Assembly: GCA_965267475.1 (NCBI GenBank)
Contig: OZ254079.1
Span: 3,691,955-3,755,954 of the forward strand
Source: JBCBKU01 sp965267475
GTDB taxonomy: Bacteria > Pseudomonadota > Alphaproteobacteria > Rhodobacterales > Rhodobacteraceae
DNA: 64,000 nucleotides
Reading direction: 5' to 3'
The position numbers were made by a program, and so were the translations under genes. Below the pieces are notes generated by a model, which saw nothing but the letters and a program-made list of their open reading frames with translations, ran no database searches and was not told the origin of the DNA. How positions within the stretch are numbered: the stretch's first letter is position 1; every line of letters starts with the position of its first letter. This document shows, piece after piece, positions 59,320-64,000 of the stretch.

Positions 59320-60062
59320 TGAAACCGGTGGTTCGTCTGCATCTTTACTTTGCGGCCGATGCGCACTTGGCAGTGATCCTTCGGCAAGGCCCGACCCGGC
59401 AATTCCGCATGATCCTCTGGAATCGCGAGACCGACGACTTCGAAGACGGTCAATGGACCAAAAACAAGGTCTATCCGGATCGGTGCGATCTGTCGCCCGA
59501 CGGCCGACATTTCCTTTATTTCATGTTGGACGGGCACTGGAAAAGCCCCGGCGAAGGGGCATATTCCGCGATCTCGAAACCGCCCTATTGGACCGCGCTC
59601 GCGCTTTTTCCCGAGGGCAACACCTGGGGCGGCGGAGGCGTCTTCATCGATGCGCAACACGCGCTCGCCTCCGGCGGAGATGACGTCATAGGACGCGCCG
59701 ATGACATCACGCGCGTCTACCTGCAAGAACCTGGCAAAGGCTGCACAACGGGGCTCCGAACTCAAAGCGGGCAGCCCGCACGGCTTGAAAAGGCAACACG
59801 CGACCGGATCCTCCCGCTTGTGGGCGCCAAGGGCGTCAATCCAATGCGCGATTGGGGCCCAAAACCGTCTGACAGACCAATGGATCAATACGACACGCAA
59901 GGCGGCAAGCTTTATCGTCGCACCGGTGGCGACATGACCCTGATCCGCGACTTCACGGATATGTCGTTCGAGCCGATCCGGGCCCCTTATGACTGGCGCA
60001 CCGACGATGGTTCGGACCAAGGCCACAGCCCCTGGCACCCTCTTGACGACGAAGTCAGGTGA
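59316..60062 (+). CDS. hypothetical protein
   Basis: The 248-residue soluble protein has no family motif that I recognise. It is rich in aromatic residues and contains WKSPGEGAYSAISKPPYWTA, a glycine run in NTWGGGGVFID, and a charged C-terminus. No signal peptide or membrane segment is evident. The start overlaps the preceding stop (ATGA), so it is in the rsmE transcript, and its codon use matches its neighbours. A beta-propeller-like or enzyme-like fold is possible, but that is a guess. Confidence 0.75.
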   Translation: MMKPVVRLHLYFAADAHLAVILRQGPTRQFRMILWNRETDDFEDGQWTKNKVYPDRCDLSPDGRHFLYFMLDGHWKSPGEGAYSAISKPPYWTALALFPEGNTWGGGGVFIDAQHALASGGDDVIGRADDITRVYLQEPGKGCTTGLRTQSGQPARLEKATRDRILPLVGAKGVNPMRDWGPKPSDRPMDQYDTQGGKLYRRTGGDMTLIRDFTDMSFEPIRAPYDWRTDDGSDQGHSPWHPLDDEVR

Positions 60063-60122
60063 CAGCGTCCTAAGCAATGCCTAAGTCTTTACACGGGAAG
60101 ACGTGACGAAAGACCAAAGCGG

Positions 60123-60638
60123 ATGAGTTTTATCCGCCCGGAAGTGGCACAGAAATTGAACAGATGGCGCGAGGCGCTGGCTGGCTTTGCGGCAGCAGCC
60201 TTCGGGTCCTATTGGATGGTGACGGAAGACGGCGCGCGCTTGTTGATCGGCGTGGTTCTGACCGTGGGCGGTGCGCTGCTGATTTTCGCCGGGATCCAAA
60301 GGGCGCGTTTCAGACTGGGTTCGGGCGGTCCGGGGTTGGTGCAACTGGACGAGGGCCTTCTGACCTATTTCGGACCGCTGGACGGAGGGTCGCTCCACAT
60401 CGAAGACCTGCTAAGGCTCGACTTGGATGGAACATCGAAACCGGACGCGTCCTGGGTTTTGTCCCACCAGGCAGGGGACGATCTTCACATTCCCGTCAAT
60501 GCTGAAGGGTCGGACGCGCTGTTTGATGTGTTTGCCGCCCTGCCCGGTATCCAAACCGAGGCCATGTTGACCAAACTGAAGTCCAACCCTGACGCGCGCG
60601 TCACGATATGGGAAAAGCCCCGGCCGCGCCTGCATTGA
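60123..60638 (+). CDS. hypothetical membrane protein
   Basis: The 171-residue protein has two membrane segments near the N-terminus (about residues 18-34 and 38-60), then a soluble domain of about 110 residues with GPGLVQLDEGLLTYFGPLDG, which has the strand pattern of a PH-like domain. No catalytic motif is seen. It stands between a hypothetical gene and gshA, with 60 bases on each side. Confidence 0.78.
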   Translation: MSFIRPEVAQKLNRWREALAGFAAAAFGSYWMVTEDGARLLIGVVLTVGGALLIFAGIQRARFRLGSGGPGLVQLDEGLLTYFGPLDGGSLHIEDLLRLDLDGTSKPDASWVLSHQAGDDLHIPVNAEGSDALFDVFAALPGIQTEAMLTKLKSNPDARVTIWEKPRPRLH

Positions 60639-60699
60639 CAAGACCGGAAAATCTGCCCACCTCTGCCGGACCCTAGACCGCCGATCGGAGCTTCCAGAT

Positions 60700-62073
60700 A
60701 TGTCTATCCCGCAATCTTCCGGCGGCGCACCGATCGAACGCATTGAAGAGTTGACGGAGTATCTCGCCGCAGGTTGCAAGCCCAAAGAAGACTGGCGGAT
60801 CGGGACCGAGCACGAGAAATTTGGCTACTGCAAGGACACGTTGAACCCGCTGCCCTATCAGGGCGAACGGTCAGTTTTGGCTGTTTTGACGGGGCTTCGG
60901 GATCAATTCGGCTGGGCGCCCATTGAAGAAGCCGGCAATATCATCGGTCTTGAGAAGGACGGCGCCAACATTTCATTGGAACCTGGCGGACAGCTTGAAC
61001 TGTCCGGTGCACCGCTCGCCACGATCCACGAGACCTGCGATGAGGTGAACGAACACCTCGATCAGGTCAAAGCCGTGGCGGACAAGATCGGTGTGGGTTT
61101 CATCGGGCTTGGCGCGGCGCCCCATTGGAAACATGAAGACATGCCCGTGATGCCGAAGGGGCGGTACCGTCTGATGACGGATTATATGGACCGCGTCGGC
61201 ACCCACGGCAAACAGATGATGTACCGGACCTGCACGGTGCAGGTGAACCTGGATTTCGGATCAGAAGCAGACATGGTGAAGAAACTGCGGGTGGCGCTGG
61301 CACTGCAACCTGTGGCAACGGCGCTGTTCGCCAATTCACCATTTTTCGAAGGGGAACTGAACGGGCACAAAAGCTGGCGTTCCCGGATTTGGCGCAATCT
61401 GGATGACGCGCGGACCGGAATGCTGCCTTTTGTCTTCGACGACGGTTTCGGATTTGAGCAGTGGACCGACTATGCGCTCGATGTGCCGATGTATTTCGTC
61501 TATCGCGACGGGAAATACCTGAATGCGCTCGGCATGAGCTTCCGGGATTTCCTGAAGGGCGAACTGCCGGTTCTGCCAGGCGAAAAACCGACCTTGTCGG
61601 ACTGGGCGGATCACCTGACAACCATCTTCCCGGAAGCCCGCATCAAGAAATTCATTGAGATGCGGGGCGCCGATGGCGGACCATGGCGCCGGCTTTGTGC
61701 GCTGCCTGCGTTCTGGGTCGGGCTCACCTATGACCAAGGGGCATTGGATGCAGCCTGGGACCTTGCCAAAGGCTGGGATGCCGAGACCCGTGAAGCGCTT
61801 CGCATCGCGGCGTCGGTTCATGGGCTCCAAGCCGAATTGGCGGGCATGAAGATGCACGACATTGCGCGCGAGGTGGTGAGACTGTCCGAAGCAGGTCTAA
61901 AGGCCCGCGCCGAACCCGGCGCAGGTGGATTGATCCCGGATGAAACCCATTTCCTGAACGCCATCCGCGAAAGCATCGAAACGGGTCATGTTCCGGCGGA
62001 TGAGCTTATCGGGCGATACAACAGCGACTGGAATGGCGACGTGACCCGCGCCTTCGGCGAATACAGTTATTGA
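60700..62073 (+). CDS. gshA: glutamate-cysteine ligase
   Basis: This enzyme joins glutamate and cysteine, the first step of glutathione synthesis. The 457-residue protein is of the plant/alphaproteobacterial type: DWRIGTEHEKFGYCKDTLNP near the start, GANISLEPGGQLELSGAP, and RYRLMTDYMDRVGTHGKQMM, with the Cys and Gly residues of this class. Length is normal. Glutathione made here would serve the GST at 12.9 kb. The position downstream of rsmE is usual in this bacterial family (recalled, not checked). Confidence 0.95.
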   Translation: MSIPQSSGGAPIERIEELTEYLAAGCKPKEDWRIGTEHEKFGYCKDTLNPLPYQGERSVLAVLTGLRDQFGWAPIEEAGNIIGLEKDGANISLEPGGQLELSGAPLATIHETCDEVNEHLDQVKAVADKIGVGFIGLGAAPHWKHEDMPVMPKGRYRLMTDYMDRVGTHGKQMMYRTCTVQVNLDFGSEADMVKKLRVALALQPVATALFANSPFFEGELNGHKSWRSRIWRNLDDARTGMLPFVFDDGFGFEQWTDYALDVPMYFVYRDGKYLNALGMSFRDFLKGELPVLPGEKPTLSDWADHLTTIFPEARIKKFIEMRGADGGPWRRLCALPAFWVGLTYDQGALDAAWDLAKGWDAETREALRIAASVHGLQAELAGMKMHDIAREVVRLSEAGLKARAEPGAGGLIPDETHFLNAIRESIETGHVPADELIGRYNSDWNGDVTRAFGEYSY

Positions 62074-62088
62074 TTGGATGGCATCGAG

Positions 62089-62715
62089 ATGATCGAACCG
62101 GGAACCCTTCTGGCCTATGCGGCAATCGTCTTCGGTTTTGTGTTCATTCCCGGGCCGGCAACCTTGCTGACGGTGGCTCGGGCCACGACGTCGGGGACGC
62201 GCGTTGGTATCGCCACAGGCGCCGGGATCGCGGCGGGCGATGTCGTTCACACTGCCATGGCAATCGTCGGCATTTCTGCGGTGATCGCGACTTCTGCCGT
62301 ATTGTTCACCGTGGTCAAATACCTGGGCGCGGCGTACCTGGTGTACTTAGGAATTCGGGCGTTTTTTGAACCGGCCCAGGACGATATGAGCCAGGGCCGA
62401 CTGCCGATTACCACGGGTCAGGCATTCCGACAGGCCATTCTGGCCGAGGTCCTGAACCCGAAGACAGCCCTTTTCTTCCTGGCCTTCCTGCCGCAATTCG
62501 TGGCGCCGGAAAATGGTCAGGTGGCCCTTCAGCTTGGCATATTCGGGCTGATATTCGTGGCGTTGGGGTTGGTAAGCACCGTGGTCTTTGCGGTCGGCGC
62601 CGGGGGGCTCGGCGGTTTTCTCAGGCGCAATCCCGCAGTTTTGCGTTGGCAGGGAAAAGTCGTTGGCAGCATTTATTGCGCTCTGGGCTTACGACTGGCG
62701 CTGCAAGAGCGCTAG
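62089..62715 (+). CDS. LysE-family exporter
   Basis: The 208-residue protein has about six membrane helices and the family's start, FGFVFIPGPATLLTVARATT followed by GTRVGIATGAGIAAGDVVHT. LysE/RhtB proteins export amino acids or related compounds; the substrate is unknown. A TTG just after the gshA stop (62074) would add five residues, but the ATG at 62089 is preferred. Its stop overlaps the convergent small gene. Confidence 0.88.
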   Translation: MIEPGTLLAYAAIVFGFVFIPGPATLLTVARATTSGTRVGIATGAGIAAGDVVHTAMAIVGISAVIATSAVLFTVVKYLGAAYLVYLGIRAFFEPAQDDMSQGRLPITTGQAFRQAILAEVLNPKTALFFLAFLPQFVAPENGQVALQLGIFGLIFVALGLVSTVVFAVGAGGLGGFLRRNPAVLRWQGKVVGSIYCALGLRLALQER

Positions 62716-62975
62716 TCAGGTTCAACCACGCGCACGAAATCTGTCACCGTCTCTTCCGGCATCTCGCAGGGTTTCAAGATCGCCTGACCATTGGCCAACC
62801 GGTAAAGGTTGAAGCTGATATAGCCCTGGCCGCCCAGCTCTTCCGCTTCCAGCTTCTGACTGCGCCCGTTCGCCATGACCGACTTGGTGACCCGCCATCG
62901 TTTGCCATAGGCCGTGGCACCGTAACCGCCAATTGGGAGAGCATCGAACGCTGCGATAAATTCGGGCGTGCTCAT
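62712..62975 (-). CDS. small hypothetical protein downstream of plsY
   Basis: The 87-residue soluble protein starts MSTPEFIAAFDALPIGGYG and is rich in Tyr, Gly and Arg. YISFNLYRLANGQAILKPCE is the main hydrophobic part, and it ends FVRVVEPD. I do not recognise a family. The ATG at 62975 overlaps the plsY stop by 4 bases (ATGA), which supports the start and indicates coupling to plsY. Confidence 0.75.
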   Translation of the reverse strand: MSTPEFIAAFDALPIGGYGATAYGKRWRVTKSVMANGRSQKLEAEELGGQGYISFNLYRLANGQAILKPCEMPEETVTDFVRVVEPD

Positions 62976-63589
62976 TCCGGTGCCTTGGACGCGCCGATCT
63001 TGGGTTCGGTCCCAGCCTTGATCCGCGCGATGTTCTCTCGGTGCCGGATGAACACCAGCACGGCCAGGACCGTGAAGATCAGCAAGCCTTGAAAATACCC
63101 AAAAAAGAAAGCGTAAAGCCCTGTCGTGGCGGCCGAAACCAGCGCGCCATAGGACGACATCCGGGTTGCAAGCGCGGCAACCAGCCAGGTTGCACAGGCC
63201 GCAAGGCCCACCTGCCAGAACAGCGCCAGCGTTACACCGAGGAAAGTCGCGACACCCTTGCCGCCCCTGAACCCCAGCCATACGGGGAAAAGATGGCCCA
63301 GGAACGCAGAAAGACCGGCGATTTGCGCGGCGTCTTCACCGGCGATCTGTCGGGCGAGCAAGACGGGAACAGCCCCCTTCAACGCATCGAACACCAACGT
63401 GAATGCTGCGGCACCCTTGTTTCCTGTGCGCAGCACGTTCGTTGCGCCGATATTGCCCGATCCGATCTGGCGCAGGTCGCCCAAGCCGAATAGGCGGGCC
63501 ATGACCAACCCGAAAGGGATCGATCCCAGAAGATAGGACGCCCCGGCGATCAGGATCAAAAGGGAATACTCTGTGTCGATCACTGGCAT
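62972..63589 (-). CDS. plsY: glycerol-3-phosphate acyltransferase PlsY
   Basis: PlsY acylates glycerol 3-phosphate from acyl-phosphate at the first step of phospholipid synthesis. The 205-residue protein has the family's membrane topology and three conserved motifs: YLLGSIPFGLVMARLFGL, GSGNIGATNVLRTGNKGAAA and GHLFPVWLGFRGGKGVATFL. The pyrC stop lies 3 bases before its start on the same strand. Confidence 0.96.
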   Translation of the reverse strand: MPVIDTEYSLLILIAGASYLLGSIPFGLVMARLFGLGDLRQIGSGNIGATNVLRTGNKGAAAFTLVFDALKGAVPVLLARQIAGEDAAQIAGLSAFLGHLFPVWLGFRGGKGVATFLGVTLALFWQVGLAACATWLVAALATRMSSYGALVSAATTGLYAFFFGYFQGLLIFTVLAVLVFIRHRENIARIKAGTEPKIGASKAPE

Positions 63590-63592
63590 GGT

Positions 63593-64000
63593 CTAAGCCT
63601 CGTACACCAATTTGCCACCGACCCAGGTTGCCAGGACCTTACCTTGCAGACGCGCACCGTCAAAGGGTGTGTTTTTTGACTTCGACCGCAGCGTGAAGCG
63701 ATCCAGAACAAAGGGCGCGTCCGGATCAAAGGCGATCAGATCGGCCGGCGCCCCTTCGGCCAACCGGCCCTGGTCCAGCCCAAGCCGCCGCGCCGGGTTA
63801 AAGGACAGGGCCCGAAACAACGTTGGAAGATCAAGCGCGCCCGCATGGAAAAGGCGCAGCGATGCCGGAAGCACCGTTTCAAGCGCCACAGCCCCCGACG
63901 CGGCTTCTTCGAAAGGCAAGCGCTTCGATTCCTCGTCTTGTGGCGTATGCATCGACGAGATGACGTCGATTAGCCCCGACGCCAAAGCCTCAACGACGGC
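63593..64000 (-). CDS. pyrC: dihydroorotase, C-terminal part (runs off right edge)
   Basis: Dihydroorotase closes the pyrimidine ring precursor to dihydroorotate, the substrate of PyrD at 6.3 kb. The visible 135 codons are the end of an amidohydrolase-fold protein: VISSMHTPQDEESKRLPFEE, SFNPARRLGLDQGRLAEGAP, and ADLIAFDPDAPFVLD, the closing motif of PyrC and allantoinase-type enzymes. The frame is open to the edge. Position next to plsY supports PyrC over allantoinase. Confidence 0.88.
   Translation of the reverse strand, partial: AVVEALASGLIDVISSMHTPQDEESKRLPFEEAASGAVALETVLPASLRLFHAGALDLPTLFRALSFNPARRLGLDQGRLAEGAPADLIAFDPDAPFVLDRFTLRSKSKNTPFDGARLQGKVLATWVGGKLVYEA

Noticed and set aside
1..64000. 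tRNA, rRNA, CRISPR, insertion sequences
   Set aside because: I looked for TpsiC-loop sequences, regular repeats with spacers and transposase motifs on both strands and saw none that hold up.

Overview
The window is GC-rich, densely coded bacterial chromosome, with short gaps, many 1-14 bp gene overlaps and few intergenic stretches over 150 bp. The gene content points to an alphaproteobacterium of the Rhodobacteraceae (Roseobacter/Rhodobacter group). The indicators are a BciA-type 8-vinyl reductase, a head-spike base protein of the Rhodobacter capsulatus gene-transfer-agent kind, a periplasmic nitrate reductase operon beside a Crp/Fnr regulator, and the neighbour sets uvrC-pgsA-moaD-moaE, rsmE/gshA and plsY-pyrC. 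The family assignment is an inference from gene content and gene order; genus cannot be given.

Layout. 1-2.4 kb: glpK (cut by the left edge) and glpD, then a structured intergenic region with a terminator, probably an RNA gene. 2.4-9.8 kb: SRAP protein, ArsR regulator, periplasmic 5'-nucleotidase, a metallopeptidase/DUF952/pyrD run, and a MATE transporter with two thioesterases. 9.9-17.5 kb: two tandem MerR regulators with palindromic operators, then a fatty-acid beta-oxidation run (acyl-CoA dehydrogenase, thiolase, FadJ-type hydratase/dehydrogenase, with a GST, a cupin and a small protein inserted). 17.5-23.7 kb: a sulfotransferase, a membrane protein of unknown function, and a tightly overlapping nucleoside-salvage operon cdd-deoA-deoB-add-upp (read right to left). 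23.8-29.5 kb: nap operon napF-D-A-B-C plus a small membrane protein, with a TTGAC-N4-GTCAA box in front and a cysteine-free Crp/Fnr regulator upstream. 29.6-39.1 kb: a VOC/double-cupin protein, malic enzyme-PTA fusion, propionyl-CoA synthetase, bciA, nadK, glyA and an esterase.

39.1-48.0 kb is the accessory-looking part and the most interesting. Four genes lie on one strand: a GT2-type glycosyltransferase, a 1005-residue protein that joins two different glycosyltransferase domains to a C-terminal serine hydrolase, a 92-residue-class spike base protein (GhsA/RCAP_rcc01079-like) and a 1485-residue spike made of Ig-like modules and two beta-helical regions. I infer a cell-surface glycan/phage-like spike module, possibly the head spikes of a gene transfer agent together with enzymes that build or modify the glycan they bind.

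48.2-64 kb is housekeeping: an S49 peptidase, a Na/Ca exchanger, a pteridine-reductase-like SDR, uvrC-pgsA-moaD-moaE, an OmpA/BON envelope protein with a coiled-coil partner, ubiA diverging from rsmE, a GNAT protein, hypothetical proteins, gshA, a LysE exporter, plsY and pyrC (cut by the right edge). I saw no tRNA, rRNA, CRISPR array or insertion sequence.
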